A stretch of 64,000 nt of DNA from Pseudomonadota bacterium (GCA_963205255.1 CAUJIK010000015.1:1-64000); one strand, 5' to 3'. Counted from the first letter of the stretch, positions 50,767 through 59,665 are shown. Made by a program: numbers and translations. The notes: generated by a model not told the origin, from the sequence alone.

Positions 50767-51239
50767 GCGACCGGCCGGCCGAGATCTATGGCCTGCTGGT
50801 GCCGCTCTCGGGAGAGCGGCTGCTGGTGCCGCGTGGTTGCGTGGCCGAGGTCGTCGGCTACCAGACGCCGCAGGAGATGACCGGTGCGCCGCCCTGGTAT
50901 CTGGGGGTGGTGAACTGGAATGGCCGCAAGGTGCCGCTGGTGTCCTTCGAGGGCGCCTGCGGGCAGGAGGTGGCCCCGCCCACTCCGCGTTCGCGCGTGG
51001 TGGTGCTCAACGCGATTTCCTCCGATGTGGACGCCGGCCATGTCGCCGTGCTCTCGCAAGGGTTCCCGCAGCTGGTGCGCGTGAGCCCGGAACTGGTGAA
51101 ACTCGACCAGGAGCGTGTTTTCGGCGAAAGCGCTCCCGTGCTGTGCCAGTTGCACATGCTCAACGAATCGCCGCTGGTGCCCGACCTCGACCGTCTCGAG
51201 GAGATGGTCGCGGGGGAGACTACGCCGCTGCCGGGTTGA
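50763..51239 (+). CDS. chpC: CheW-like adaptor, ChpC-like
   Basis: This is a second CheW-domain protein of the cluster, with 158 residues from ATG 50763, which overlaps the chpA stop. Features are IYGLLVPLSGERLLVPRGCVAEVV, PWYLGVVNWNGRKVPLVSFEGACG and VVVLNAISSDVDAGHVAVLSQGFPQLVRV. In Pseudomonas ChpC closes the pilGHIJK-chpABC operon; here it directly follows chpA, with no chpB methylesterase between. It may connect other receptors to ChpA. Confidence 0.85.
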   Translation: MSDRPAEIYGLLVPLSGERLLVPRGCVAEVVGYQTPQEMTGAPPWYLGVVNWNGRKVPLVSFEGACGQEVAPPTPRSRVVVLNAISSDVDAGHVAVLSQGFPQLVRVSPELVKLDQERVFGESAPVLCQLHMLNESPLVPDLDRLEEMVAGETTPLPG

Positions 51240-51261
51240 CCTGCCCCGGATGGGCGCGACG

Positions 51262-51978
51262 ATGAGCCACGTTGAACCTCTGGTGCTGCTGCCCGGGCTG
51301 CTGTGTGACGAAACAGTCTGGCTACATCAGCGCGCGGTCTTCGGTCCGGAGCGCGAGACCCATGTCGCCGCGTATGGGTTGAGCGATTCGCTGGGCGCAA
51401 TGGCCGAGCGTGTGCTTGCCACCGCACCGCCCACCTTCGCCCTTGCCGGTCATTCCATGGGCGGCCGTGTTGCGGTGGAGGTGGTTGCCAGCGCGCCGGA
51501 GCGGGTTTCCCGCCTGGCATTGCTGGATACCGGATATGCAGCGCTGGCCGACGGCGAAGCCGGCGAGCGGGAGAGGGCCGGGCGCCAGCGTCTGCTCGAT
51601 ATCGCAAGGCAGGAGGGCATGCTGGCCATGGGGCGTGTCTGGGCACAAGGCATGGTGCATCCGGCACGACTGGATGATGCGGCCTTCATGGAACAGATCC
51701 ACAGCATGATTGCGCGCGCCAGCGTGGCGCAGTTCGAGGCGCAGATCCGGGCTTTGCTGGCGCGACCGGATTGCAGCCGTGTTCTTGCGACACTTCGCGT
51801 GCCGGCACTGGTGCTCTGCGGCCACGACGACAGGTGGGCGCCATTGGCGCAGCACGAGCACATGGCGCGCCTCATTCCCGGCAGTCAGCTGGTGGACGTG
51901 GCGGATTGCGGCCACATGAGCACGATGGAGAGGCCGGAGACGGTCACCGAAGTCCTGGCTGCGTGGCTGGCTGCCTGA
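51262..51978 (+). CDS. Alpha/beta fold hydrolase
   Basis: This cytoplasmic alpha/beta hydrolase has 238 residues from ATG 51262 (ATG 51250 is also possible). It has LVLLPGLLCDETVW at the oxyanion region, the nucleophile elbow AGHSMGGRVAVEV with Ser, the acid in LCGHDDRWAP, and the His in ADCGHMSTMERP. The substrate is not known. It lies 22 bases after the chemosensory operon and converges on rsmE. A BioH-like role is conceivable because bioA lies close by, but the sequence does not particularly resemble BioH. Confidence 0.8.
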   Translation: MSHVEPLVLLPGLLCDETVWLHQRAVFGPERETHVAAYGLSDSLGAMAERVLATAPPTFALAGHSMGGRVAVEVVASAPERVSRLALLDTGYAALADGEAGERERAGRQRLLDIARQEGMLAMGRVWAQGMVHPARLDDAAFMEQIHSMIARASVAQFEAQIRALLARPDCSRVLATLRVPALVLCGHDDRWAPLAQHEHMARLIPGSQLVDVADCGHMSTMERPETVTEVLAAWLAA

Positions 51979-52024
51979 GAGACGTCGATGCCGGGCTCGT
52001 TCGAGCCAGCTGTTGCCGCGTGCA

Positions 52025-52789
52025 CTATGGCCGCCAGTCGCCAGCCAGCGCCTGCAAGGCGGCGATCGCGGCAAGCCCGGCGGTTTCGGTCCGCAGCACT
52101 CTGGGTCCCAGCCGGCAGCGCAGGTAGTCCGCAGCCAGTGCCTGTGCAATCTCCGTATCCTCGAAGCCGCCCTCCGGTCCGATGAGCAGCCGGATGCCAC
52201 GACCGGCTGCCGCGGCGTGGTCGTCGAGCAGGGCGGGCAGGGAGGATGAGCCGGATTGTGGAGCCAGCAGCAGCCGCAAGTCCTGCCCCTGCGCCGCATC
52301 GCCGGTTGCCAGTGCGGCGCCGAGAGTGGTGGCCGGTGCAAGCGCCGGAAGCCGGGCGCGGCCGCATTGCTCGCAGGCCGATGCAATCACGGCCTGCCAG
52401 TGCGCATGACGCTTCGCGATGCCCGCGGCGTCGAGTTTCACGGTGCTGCGTGCCATGAGCAGCGGCACGATGCGTGTGACGCCGAGCTCGGTGGCCTTCT
52501 GCAGGATCAGATCCATTTTCTCACCGCGCGCCACGCCCTGCAGCAGCGTGATGGCCAGAGGAGATTCGGTGAGGTTCGGCACGGCGGCGCCGATGCGCAC
52601 TTCCACTTCTGTGCGTCGGGCGGCGGTGATGATGGCCTCGAATTCATGGCCTTCGCCGTCGAACACGTGCAGCGCGTCGCCCGTCGTCAGTCTGAGCACC
52701 TGCGCCACATGTCGCGCTGCCGTGTCCGGCAGCGCCAGCACGGCGCCGGGCTGCAGCGCCGCCGGCACATGCACGCGCGTCAGGCGCAT
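52025..52789 (-). CDS. rsmE: 16S rRNA (uracil-1498-N3)-methyltransferase
   Basis: RsmE methylates U1498 of 16S rRNA. The 254-residue protein has an N-terminal PUA-like domain (LPDTAARHVAQVLRLTTGDALHVFDGEG) and the C-terminal SPOUT domain with ALVQ-type TLLQGVARGEKMDLILQKATELGVTRIVPLLMARS, then IRLLIGPEGGFEDTEIAQA and RLGPRVLRTETAGLAAIAALQ, the knotted SAM-binding site. Its start overlaps the bioA end by 10 bases. Confidence 0.96.
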   Translation of the reverse strand: MRLTRVHVPAALQPGAVLALPDTAARHVAQVLRLTTGDALHVFDGEGHEFEAIITAARRTEVEVRIGAAVPNLTESPLAITLLQGVARGEKMDLILQKATELGVTRIVPLLMARSTVKLDAAGIAKRHAHWQAVIASACEQCGRARLPALAPATTLGAALATGDAAQGQDLRLLLAPQSGSSSLPALLDDHAAAAGRGIRLLIGPEGGFEDTEIAQALAADYLRCRLGPRVLRTETAGLAAIAALQALAGDWRP

Positions 52790-54129
52790 GTGGCGGCTTC
52801 GATGGCCTCGCCGGCCACGCGCCCGAGCAGTGCTATCTCTGCGGGCGAGATCACATAGGGCGGCATGAAATAGACCGCATTGCCCACGGGGCGCAGCAGC
52901 ACGCCGCGTTCCAGCGCGGCCCGATACACGCCAAGGCCGCGGCGCTCGCGGAAGTCGTAGGGCTCGCGCGTGGCGCGATCGCGCACCAGCTCGATGGCGA
53001 GGATCATGCCGGTCTGGCGGATCTGCGCCACGTGCGGATGATCTTCCAGCGGCGCAACGCTTTCGCGCATCAGGCGGGCCAGCGTGCGGTTGCGCTCGAG
53101 CACCGGTTCATCGCGGAATATGGCGAGCGTGGCATTGGCGGCGGCGCAGGCCAGCGGGTTGCCGGTGTAGCTGTGCGAATGCAGGAAGCCGTTGAGCTTC
53201 GAATATTCATCATAGAAGGCGTCGTACACCTGTTCGCCGGTGAGCACCGCGGACAGCGGCAGGAAGCCGCCGGTGAGCCCCTTCGACAGGCACAGGAAGT
53301 CGGGGCTGATGCCCGCCTGCTCGCACGCGAACAGCGTGCCGGTGCGGCCGAAGCCGACGGCGATCTCGTCCGCGATCAGATGCACACCGTGGCGATTGCA
53401 GGCTTCGCGCAGCAACGTGAGGTAGGTGGGGTGGTACATGCGCATGCCGCCGGCGCATTGCACCAGCGGCTCGACGATCACGGCCGCCACCTCGTCGGCG
53501 CGCTGTTCGAGCAGCGCCAGCATGGGCGCGAACTGGCGGCGGGCGCAGTCCTCGGCGCTCTCTCCCGGCGCACATTCGTAGGCGTCGGGCGAGGGCGCGG
53601 TGATCACGTCCATCAGCAGCGGCGCGTAGATGTCCTTGTAGAGCGCCACATTGCCCACGGCGAGGGCGCCCAGCGTCTCGCCGTGGTAGCTGTTGGCCAG
53701 CGTGATGAAGCGCGTTTTCTCCGGTTTTCCGCGGTTGCGCCAGTAGTGGAAGCTCATCTTCACGGCCACTTCGATGGCCGCCGAGCCGTTGTCGGCAAAG
53801 AAGCAGCGCGTGAGGCCGGCGGGAGCAATGCGTGTGAGCTCCTCGGCCAGAGTGATGGCAGGCTCGTGCGTGAAGCCGGCGAAGATCACATGCTCCAGCC
53901 GTTCGAGCTGTGCGGCCACGGCGGCGCGAATGCGCGGATTGCAGTGACCGAAGAGATTCACCCACCAGGAGCTGATGGCGTCCAGGTAGCGCTTGCCATC
54001 GGGTGTTTCCAGCCACACTCCCTCGCCGCGCGCGATGGGGATGAGCGGCATGTCCCGCTCGTGGTCCTTCATCTGCGTGCAGGGATGCCAGATGTGGGCC
54101 AGGTCGCGTTCGGTGAGAGTCTTGGTCAT
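52780..54129 (-). CDS. bioA: Adenosylmethionine-8-amino-7-oxononanoate aminotransferase
   Basis: BioA is the PLP enzyme of biotin synthesis that converts KAPA to DAPA with SAM as amino donor. The 449 residues begin with the family motif HIWHPCTQMKDHE. Further signs are LDAISSWWVNLFGHCNPRI, FADNGSAAIEVAVKMSFHYW, SYHGETLGALAVGN, LIADEIAVGFGRTGTLFACE and the PLP lysine in LCLSKGLTGGFLPLSAVL. No other bio genes are in the window. It shares the minus strand with aqpZ upstream (55 bases) and rsmE downstream (overlap). Confidence 0.97.
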   Translation of the reverse strand: MTKTLTERDLAHIWHPCTQMKDHERDMPLIPIARGEGVWLETPDGKRYLDAISSWWVNLFGHCNPRIRAAVAAQLERLEHVIFAGFTHEPAITLAEELTRIAPAGLTRCFFADNGSAAIEVAVKMSFHYWRNRGKPEKTRFITLANSYHGETLGALAVGNVALYKDIYAPLLMDVITAPSPDAYECAPGESAEDCARRQFAPMLALLEQRADEVAAVIVEPLVQCAGGMRMYHPTYLTLLREACNRHGVHLIADEIAVGFGRTGTLFACEQAGISPDFLCLSKGLTGGFLPLSAVLTGEQVYDAFYDEYSKLNGFLHSHSYTGNPLACAAANATLAIFRDEPVLERNRTLARLMRESVAPLEDHPHVAQIRQTGMILAIELVRDRATREPYDFRERRGLGVYRAALERGVLLRPVGNAVYFMPPYVISPAEIALLGRVAGEAIEAATCA

Positions 54130-54184
54130 GTTCGCAGACGCATGCCTGCGGGCAGCCCGGTGGCCGCCCGCAGGCCCAGGCGCG

Positions 54185-54886
54185 TCAGTTCTTCTGCGTG
54201 CTGCCCAGCCAGCGGTAGACCACGCCGGCGATGGCGGCGCCGACGATCGGCGCTACCCAGAACAACCACAGCTGCGACAGCGCCCAGCCCTGCACGAACA
54301 CGGCAGGCCCGGTGCTGCGCGCCGGGTTCACCGAAGTGTTGGTGACCGGAATGCTGATCAGATGGATCAGCGTGAGCGCAAGACCAATGGCGATGGGCGC
54401 GAAACCGGCCGGCACGCGGGAGTCGGTGGCGCCGAGAATCACGATGAGGAAGCCGAAGGTGAGCACCAGCTCGATGGCGAGCCCGGAGGCCAGGGTGTAT
54501 CCGCCTGGCGAGTGTTCACCATAACCGTTGGAGGCCAGGCCGCCCGCGAGATCGAAACCGGCCTTGCCGCTGGCGATGAAATAGAGCACGCCGGCCGCCA
54601 GGACGGCGCCGAGCACCTGCGCGATCACATAGGGGACGAGATCCTTGGCCGGGAACCGGCCGCCCACCACGAGGCCCACCGACACGGCGGGGTTCAGATG
54701 GCAGCCGGAGATATGGCCGATGGCATAGGCCATGGTGAGCACGGTGAGGCCGAAGGCCAGTGCGACGCCGGCGAATCCGATGCCGAGCTCCGGAAAGGCC
54801 GCCGCCAGCACGGCGCTGCCGCAGCCGCCGAACACCAGCCAGAAGGTGCCGAGCAATTCGGCCGCGAGTCTCTTCGAAAGAGGCAT
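54185..54886 (-). CDS. aqpZ: Aquaporin Z water channel
   Basis: This inner-membrane tetrameric water channel has 233 residues and six TM helices. ATG 54886 follows GGGAG at 7 bases. Both NPA boxes are intact (GCHLNPAVS and [11 protein letters not shown]); the selectivity-filter region [25 protein letters not shown] and [12 protein letters not shown] are strikingly close to the E. coli protein, including [14 protein letters not shown]. The small, aromatic pore signature favours water over glycerol. It diverges from ampD. Confidence 0.97.
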   Translation of the reverse strand: MPLSKRLAAELLGTFWLVFGGCGSAVLAAAFPELGIGFAGVALAFGLTVLTMAYAIGHISGCHLNPAVSVGLVVGGRFPAKDLVPYVIAQVLGAVLAAGVLYFIASGKAGFDLAGGLASNGYGEHSPGGYTLASGLAIELVLTFGFLIVILGATDSRVPAGFAPIAIGLALTLIHLISIPVTNTSVNPARSTGPAVFVQGWALSQLWLFWVAPIVGAAIAGVVYRWLGSTQKN

Positions 54887-54989
54887 TGTTGTTCTCCCAT
54901 GCGTCACGGGGGTGTGACCGGTGGCAATGATAGTCCCGGGCTATACTCCACATGCAATCAGCAACCCGGGAAATTCCCGCGAGCCCGCC

Positions 54990-55580
54990 GTGAGACCCAA
55001 CAGCGCCACGACCGCCACACCGGGTGTGCACCGGGCCACTGGCCTGCTGGAGGGCGCGCGGCAAGTGCTCAGCCCGCACCGCGATGCGCGCCCTGCGGGC
55101 GTTGCGGCGGATCTCATCGTCCTGCATGGCATCAGCCTGCCGCCCGGAGAGTTTGGCGGCCCCTGGATCGAGCAACTGTTCAACGGGCGCCTGCCGCCGG
55201 ATGTGCATCCCTATTTCAGGGAGATTCAGGGCATGCGCGTGTCGTCGCATGTGCTGGTGCGTCGTGATGGCGAACTGGTGCAGTTCGTGCCCTTCCATGA
55301 GCGCGCCTGGCACGCGGGTGTTTCCGAGTACCTTGGCCGCGCGGCCTGCAACGACTTTTCCATCGGCATCGAGTTCGAGGGCACGGACGAGATGCCTTAT
55401 GAGCCGGCCCAGTACGAGGCCGGCGCGGGCCTGATCCGCGCCTTGCTGGCGGCTTATCCGGCGCTGGATGCCGGGCGCATCGTGGGCCACAGCGATATCG
55501 CGCCCGGCCGCAAGACCGATCCCGGGCAAGCCTTCGACTGGGCTCGTCTGCGTGAGCTGCTGGGCGCGGCGCGGCGCTGA
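54990..55580 (+). CDS. ampD: 1,6-anhydro-N-acetylmuramyl-L-alanine amidase AmpD
   Basis: AmpD is the cytosolic zinc amidase of cell-wall recycling, removing the peptide from anhydromuropeptides. GTG 54990 gives 196 residues (family about 185), better than the 219-residue frame from GTG 54921. Zinc ligands and the active site are visible: His in IVLHGISLPPGEFGGPW, His in RAWHAGVSEYLGR, and the His and Asp in IVGHSDIAPGRKTDPG. DFSIGIEFEGTDEMPYEPAQY is a typical family stretch. Loss of AmpD in other species induces AmpC; no ampE or ampR neighbours are present. Confidence 0.93.
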   Translation: MRPNSATTATPGVHRATGLLEGARQVLSPHRDARPAGVAADLIVLHGISLPPGEFGGPWIEQLFNGRLPPDVHPYFREIQGMRVSSHVLVRRDGELVQFVPFHERAWHAGVSEYLGRAACNDFSIGIEFEGTDEMPYEPAQYEAGAGLIRALLAAYPALDAGRIVGHSDIAPGRKTDPGQAFDWARLRELLGAARR

Positions 55581-55591
55581 AGCCCGGCCCG

Positions 55592-56152
55592 CTATTCGAA
55601 GCGGCTGCGATCCCAGAGCACTTCAGTGCCCCCCTGGCGCCTCGCCAGCACGCGCGAGAGCACGAACAGGAAATCCGACAGGCGGTTCAGGTACACCGGC
55701 GCGACGCCCCGTTCTTCGTCGGACTGGGTTGCAGCCAGCGTCCAGCAGCGCCGCTCCGCGCGCCGCGCGATGCTGCGCGCCAGGTGGCAGCGCGCCGCGG
55801 CCTCGCTGCCGCCCGGCAGGATGAATTCCTTCAGTCGCGGCAGGTCGGCGTTGAATTGCCCGATCAGCGCTTCCAGCCACTGCAGCTGCGCTTCGTTGAG
55901 CAGCTTCATGCCGGGTATGGACAGCTCGCCGCCCAGATCGAACAGGTCATGCTGGATGCGCAGCAGATATTGCGCGACGTCGTCGGTGAGGCTGCGCTCG
56001 GCACGCAGCAGACCGATGGCGCTGTTGAGCTCGTCCACCTCGCCGATGGCTTCGATGCGCGCGTGGTCCTTGGGCACACGGCTGCCGTCGCCGAGGCCGG
56101 TGGTGCCGGCATCGCCGGTGCGGGTGACGATATTGCTGAGTCGGTTTCCCAT
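55592..56152 (-). CDS. Cob(I)alamin adenosyltransferase, PduO type
   Basis: This enzyme transfers the adenosyl group from ATP to cob(I)alamin, producing coenzyme B12. ATG 56152 gives 186 residues. The ATP-binding N-terminus TRTGDAGTTGLGDGSRVPKDHARIEAIGEVDELNSAIGL is diagnostic. LPRLKEFILPGGS, ARCHLARSIARRAERR and YLNRLSDFLFVLSR are the other PduO signature segments. The gene is isolated, convergent with ampD and divergent from the HisN-like gene. The track start at 56416 is a shadow. Confidence 0.95.
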   Translation of the reverse strand: MGNRLSNIVTRTGDAGTTGLGDGSRVPKDHARIEAIGEVDELNSAIGLLRAERSLTDDVAQYLLRIQHDLFDLGGELSIPGMKLLNEAQLQWLEALIGQFNADLPRLKEFILPGGSEAAARCHLARSIARRAERRCWTLAATQSDEERGVAPVYLNRLSDFLFVLSRVLARRQGGTEVLWDRSRFE

Positions 56153-56231
56153 GCGGACACTGTAGCAAAAGGAGCTCCCGCGGAGCGCAAGGCGCTGGCC
56201 GGCGGCGGCGCGTTGTGGCAATTTGCGCGCC

Positions 56232-57002
56232 ATGAATTCCCCCTCTCCCGAACTGCGCGCGGCACTGGATGCCGCCCGCGCGGCCGATGCCGTCATTTCC
56301 CCCCTGTTTCGCAGCAATCTCGCCGTCGAGATCAAGGCCGATCGTTCGCCGGTCACTGAAGCCGACCGGCGCGCCGAAGCCGCGATCCGCGAGGTGCTGT
56401 CATCGCGGTTCCCCACTTATGGTTTCTATGGCGAGGAGACCGGCCAGCACGACATGCAGGCCGAGAGCATCTGGCTGGTGGACCCGCTCGACGGCACCAA
56501 GTCCTTCGTGCGCGATACGCCATTCTTCTCCACCCAGATCGCGCTGATGCGCGGCGGGCGTTTCGTGCTGGGCGTGTCGTCAGCCTGCGCTTATGGCGAG
56601 CTGGCCTGGGCCGAGGAGGGCGGCGGCGCCTGGCTCGATGGCCGCCGCATCCAGGTGAGCAGCACGGCCACACTGGAGCAGACCATCCTCTCCACCGGCA
56701 ACATGAAGACGCTGGCGGCCGCGCCGCAGTGGGCGGATTTCGGCCGGCTGGTCACGCGCGTGAACCGCCTGCGCGGCTACGGCGATTTCGTGCACTACCA
56801 TCTGCTGGCGCGCGGCGCGCTCGACCTCGTGATCGAGTCCGATGTGAACATCCTCGATATCGCTGCGCTGTCGGTGATCGTGCGCGAAGCCGGCGGCCGC
56901 TTCACCGACCTTTCAGGTGGGGAGATCGGGCTTGCGACCAGCACGGTGCTGGCGAGCAATGGCGCGCTGCACGAGGCGGGGTTGCAGGCTATCGGCTTCT
57001 AG
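56232..57002 (+). CDS. Inositol-monophosphatase family phosphatase, probably histidinol-phosphatase (HisN-like)
   Basis: This is a Mg-dependent sugar- or histidinol-phosphate phosphatase of 256 residues from ATG 56232. Metal ligands are in DRSPVTEADRRAE, FYGEETG, and WLVDPLDGTKSFVRDTPFF. The usual C-terminal WDxAA reads NILDIAALSVIVREAGGRFTDLSGG, keeping the Asp. The motif set is closest to the HisN-type histidinol phosphatases, but inositol monophosphatase or CysQ activity cannot be excluded. Its stop overlaps the convergent GNAT gene by 4 bases. Confidence 0.85.
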   Translation: MNSPSPELRAALDAARAADAVISPLFRSNLAVEIKADRSPVTEADRRAEAAIREVLSSRFPTYGFYGEETGQHDMQAESIWLVDPLDGTKSFVRDTPFFSTQIALMRGGRFVLGVSSACAYGELAWAEEGGGAWLDGRRIQVSSTATLEQTILSTGNMKTLAAAPQWADFGRLVTRVNRLRGYGDFVHYHLLARGALDLVIESDVNILDIAALSVIVREAGGRFTDLSGGEIGLATSTVLASNGALHEAGLQAIGF

Positions 57003-57415
57003 CCGCGGATCCGGGTGTTGCGGTCGAGAATCCAGCAACGCGGGTTGTTCGTGAACCCGATGTGTTCGTAGTAGGTATTCGCCGCAGGAGCGGCGATGAG
57101 GATCAGTTTGCAGTGCGGGCCGAGCTGGCTCTGGGTAATGGCCTGCAATTTCTTTCCGATGCCGCGCCTTTGATGATTCCGGCAAACGGCAAGATCCGAC
57201 AGATAGCAGGCGTAGTGAAAATCGGTCACCGATCGGGCGATGCCCACCAGCTGGCCGGATTCCCAGGCGCTTGCGATCAGGTTGCTGTTGGCAACCATGC
57301 CTTCCATGCACTGCCGGTCGTGGGTTGGGCGGCGCTCACCCAGGGTCGATCTGTTCAGTAGATCAATGAACTGATCCGCATCGATGGGGGCATTGATCCG
57401 GTACTCGATGCTCAC
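56999..57415 (-). CDS. GNAT family N-acetyltransferase
   Basis: This 138-residue GNAT protein has the acetyl-CoA loop LAVCRNHQRRGIGKKLQAI and the C-terminal YEHIGFTNNPRCWILDR. The acceptor is unknown. Composition is richer in Asn, Ile and Thr and lower in G+C than the flanking genes, which hints at more recent acquisition. It lies 3 bases upstream of the spermidine-synthase-like gene on the same strand, and its own stop is buried in the end of the HisN-like gene. Confidence 0.85.
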   Translation of the reverse strand: MSIEYRINAPIDADQFIDLLNRSTLGERRPTHDRQCMEGMVANSNLIASAWESGQLVGIARSVTDFHYACYLSDLAVCRNHQRRGIGKKLQAITQSQLGPHCKLILIAAPAANTYYEHIGFTNNPRCWILDRNTRIRG

Positions 57416-57418
57416 TGG

Positions 57419-58309
57419 CTATTTGTTGAGCAGGTTTGCCGGCGAATACTGATCTGTCAGCACACGCGCCTTGGTGTTCCAGTCGGTGCGCGTCGTGAAC
57501 AGCGGCAGCACGGCGGTGGCGTCGACGCCGAAGCCGCGCAGCGCGAGTTCGTAATCCAGCGCACGTGCGCGCAGCTCATCGCTGCCGGGAAGCCCGGCCG
57601 GGCGCGCGACGATGACGCGGTTCTCGCGCTTGAGATTGAAGAACGTGCCGAACACCGCGGCGTAGGTGGTGGATTCGTGGTCGTACAGCTGGCTGGAGGA
57701 GAAGGTGTTGCCCACCAGCACGCCCTCCGGCGTCAGCAGCGATTTGACCTCGGCGAGGAATTCGCGGGTGAGCAGGTGTTCGGGGATGTATTCGTGATCG
57801 AAGGCGTCCAGCAGGATGGCGTCGTAGCGCTGGCCGGCACGGATGGCGCGCTTCACGTAGACGCGTCCATCGGCTTCGATCACCTTCATCTTCGGGCCGT
57901 CGCGGAAACCGAAGTAGCGCTTCGCCATGCGCGTGACGGCAGGGTCGATCTCGACCACGTCGATCTGCGCCTCGGGCAGTATCTCCGCCAGCGCCATGGG
58001 AAGCGTGCCGCCACCCAGCCCGATGATGAGAATGTGCTTCGGCGGCGGGCCCATGAACAGCGTGCCGCCCATCATCATGCGCGTGTAGTTCAGCGCGAAC
58101 TGTTTGGGATTCTGCAGATTCAGGCACGACTGCCGGCCGATGCGGCACTGGCGCGTGAAGCACATGCAGCGCTCGCCGCGCTCCTCGTACACCAGCACAT
58201 CGCGGTACAGCGATTTCTCGGAGTGGATCAGCTTCTGGGCCACCGCGGGCATGGCGGCGGCTGCGAGCAGGAGCAGCAGCGGCAGGCGGGCGAGGGATTT
58301 CATCATCAT
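57419..58309 (-). CDS. Spermidine-synthase-like protein with a predicted signal peptide
   Basis: This 296-residue protein has a spermidine/spermine-synthase-type Rossmann fold: HILIIGLGGGTLPMALAEILP, IDVVEIDPAVTRMAKRYFGF, VIEADGRVYVKRAI and YDAILLDAFDHEYIPEHLLT. Unusually it begins with an export-like signal (LARLPLLLLLAAAAMPAVAQK), and a Cys cluster CMCFTRQCRIGRQSC follows at about 48-62. The substrate is unknown; these proteins are often the C-terminal half of fused MFS/spermidine-synthase proteins. Its ATG overlaps the stop of the membrane gene (ATGA), so the two halves are coupled here. Confidence 0.85.
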   Translation of the reverse strand: MMMKSLARLPLLLLLAAAAMPAVAQKLIHSEKSLYRDVLVYEERGERCMCFTRQCRIGRQSCLNLQNPKQFALNYTRMMMGGTLFMGPPPKHILIIGLGGGTLPMALAEILPEAQIDVVEIDPAVTRMAKRYFGFRDGPKMKVIEADGRVYVKRAIRAGQRYDAILLDAFDHEYIPEHLLTREFLAEVKSLLTPEGVLVGNTFSSSQLYDHESTTYAAVFGTFFNLKRENRVIVARPAGLPGSDELRARALDYELALRGFGVDATAVLPLFTTRTDWNTKARVLTDQYSPANLLNK

Positions 58310-58923
58310 CGGTTGTTTCCCCGGAAGATGCCGGCCAGTACGGCGAGCAGCGCCGAGGTGCCGATCAGTGACAGCAGGATCACGTTCACTTCGAACCACA
58401 GCACGAAGTAGAACGAGGTGAGGATGGTGCCGGCGGCGCTGCCGAAGGTGGAGACGAAGTACAGCTGGCCGGCGCGCCGCCCCGAGGTCTGCTCGTCGTC
58501 CACCAGCAGGCGCACGCAGTAGGGCGAGACCATGCCGGAGAAGAAGGTGGGAATGAAGAACAGCAGCATGGCGGCCGACAAAGAGCCGAAGCGCGGATCG
58601 GGTATGGCGATGGCGAGATTTTCCAGCGGCATGCCGGACAGCGGCAGCACCGGCAGAGCGGTGGCGGCGGCCAGCGCCAGCAGAATGCCCAGCTTGCCGA
58701 GGCTGGGGTTGCGCTGCGAGTAGCGGCCGCCGGCCAGATACCCCAGCGACAGCGCCAGCATGAACACGGCGATCAGCGCGCCCCACACGTAGATGCTGCT
58801 GCCGAAGCTGGGCGCGAGCAGGCGGCCGCCGAGCAGCTCCACCCCCATCACGAAGAAGCCGGACCAGAACGCCACCAGGTAGCAGACGGCGACGCCGGCG
58901 CGGGTCAGCAGCGGCGCGCTCAA
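58306..58923 (-). CDS. Membrane half of a split MFS/spermidine-synthase-type protein
   Basis: This integral membrane protein has about 205 residues and roughly six TM helices. A TTG start at 58923, overlapping the pdxH stop (TTGA), is the best choice; the track start at 59076 lies inside pdxH. Conserved sequence includes FFVMGVELLGGRLLAPSFGSSIYVWGALI, LSLGYLAGGRYSQRNPS, FFIPTFFSGMVSPYCVRLL and GQLYFVSTFGSAAGTILTSFYF, which are typical of the N-terminal half of fused MFS/spermidine-synthase proteins. It probably works with the following gene. Confidence 0.8.
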   Translation of the reverse strand: MSAPLLTRAGVAVCYLVAFWSGFFVMGVELLGGRLLAPSFGSSIYVWGALIAVFMLALSLGYLAGGRYSQRNPSLGKLGILLALAAATALPVLPLSGMPLENLAIAIPDPRFGSLSAAMLLFFIPTFFSGMVSPYCVRLLVDDEQTSGRRAGQLYFVSTFGSAAGTILTSFYFVLWFEVNVILLSLIGTSALLAVLAGIFRGNNR

Positions 58924-59567
58924 GGGTGCAGCCGGGTGGCGGACCAGGGGCTCGCTACGCGCGGGCCGTCGGTTCCGTCTTCGATGCGGCGCGTCCAGCG
59001 CGCGCGGTCGTGCAGGCGGGCGGCGCCCTCCACCCACAGCTCCACGGTTTCGGCCCAGAGCTCGAAACCTCCCCAATGCGCTGGCCGCGGCACATCCTTG
59101 CCGGCGAAGCGTGCGATGACATCATCGAGCCGCTGCCGCAGATGGGCGCGCGACTCCACGGGCTGGCTCTGCAGGCTGGTATGCGCGCCCAGCTGGCTCT
59201 CGCGATGGCGGGAGGCGAAATACTGGTCGCTGTCCTCGGCCGTCGTGCGGCGTACGCGGCCTTCCACACGCACCTGACGGTGCAGGTGATCCCAGTGGAA
59301 CACCACGGCGGCGCGCGGATGCGCGGTGAGCTCACGGCCCTTGCGCGACTCGTAGTTGGTGTAGAAGCGCAGCAGCCCGGGCTCGGGCTGGATCTCCTTG
59401 CACAGCACCACGCGTGCCGCGGGCTGGCCCGCGGTGTCGCAGGTGGCCAGCACCATGGCGTTGGGGTTGGGCTGATCGGCGCGCCGGGTGGCCTCGGCCA
59501 GCCATTCGGCGGCTAGGACCAGCGGGTTCGACGGGAGGATTTCGGGCAGGGCTTGAGTGGGAAGCAT
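58920..59567 (-). CDS. pdxH: Pyridoxamine 5'-phosphate oxidase
   Basis: PdxH is the FMN enzyme that oxidises PNP or PMP to PLP. ATG 59567 gives 215 residues. Family segments are [28 protein letters not shown] (usually RxVLLK), [60 protein letters not shown] and the C-terminal [16 protein letters not shown] with TRLHP (normally RLAP or RLYP). The family GF[ED]FW appears as GGFELW. It overlaps the membrane gene by 4 bases and diverges from tyrA. Confidence 0.95.
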   Translation of the reverse strand: MLPTQALPEILPSNPLVLAAEWLAEATRRADQPNPNAMVLATCDTAGQPAARVVLCKEIQPEPGLLRFYTNYESRKGRELTAHPRAAVVFHWDHLHRQVRVEGRVRRTTAEDSDQYFASRHRESQLGAHTSLQSQPVESRAHLRQRLDDVIARFAGKDVPRPAHWGGFELWAETVELWVEGAARLHDRARWTRRIEDGTDGPRVASPWSATRLHP

Positions 59568-59665
59568 GGCTGCCGCAGTGTAGCCTCTGCGCCGCGGGCG
59601 CAGCAGCCCTTGCCTTGCGGGGCGCGCGCCGATACAAGAACCTCCTTTTGCCTGCCGGAACACCC

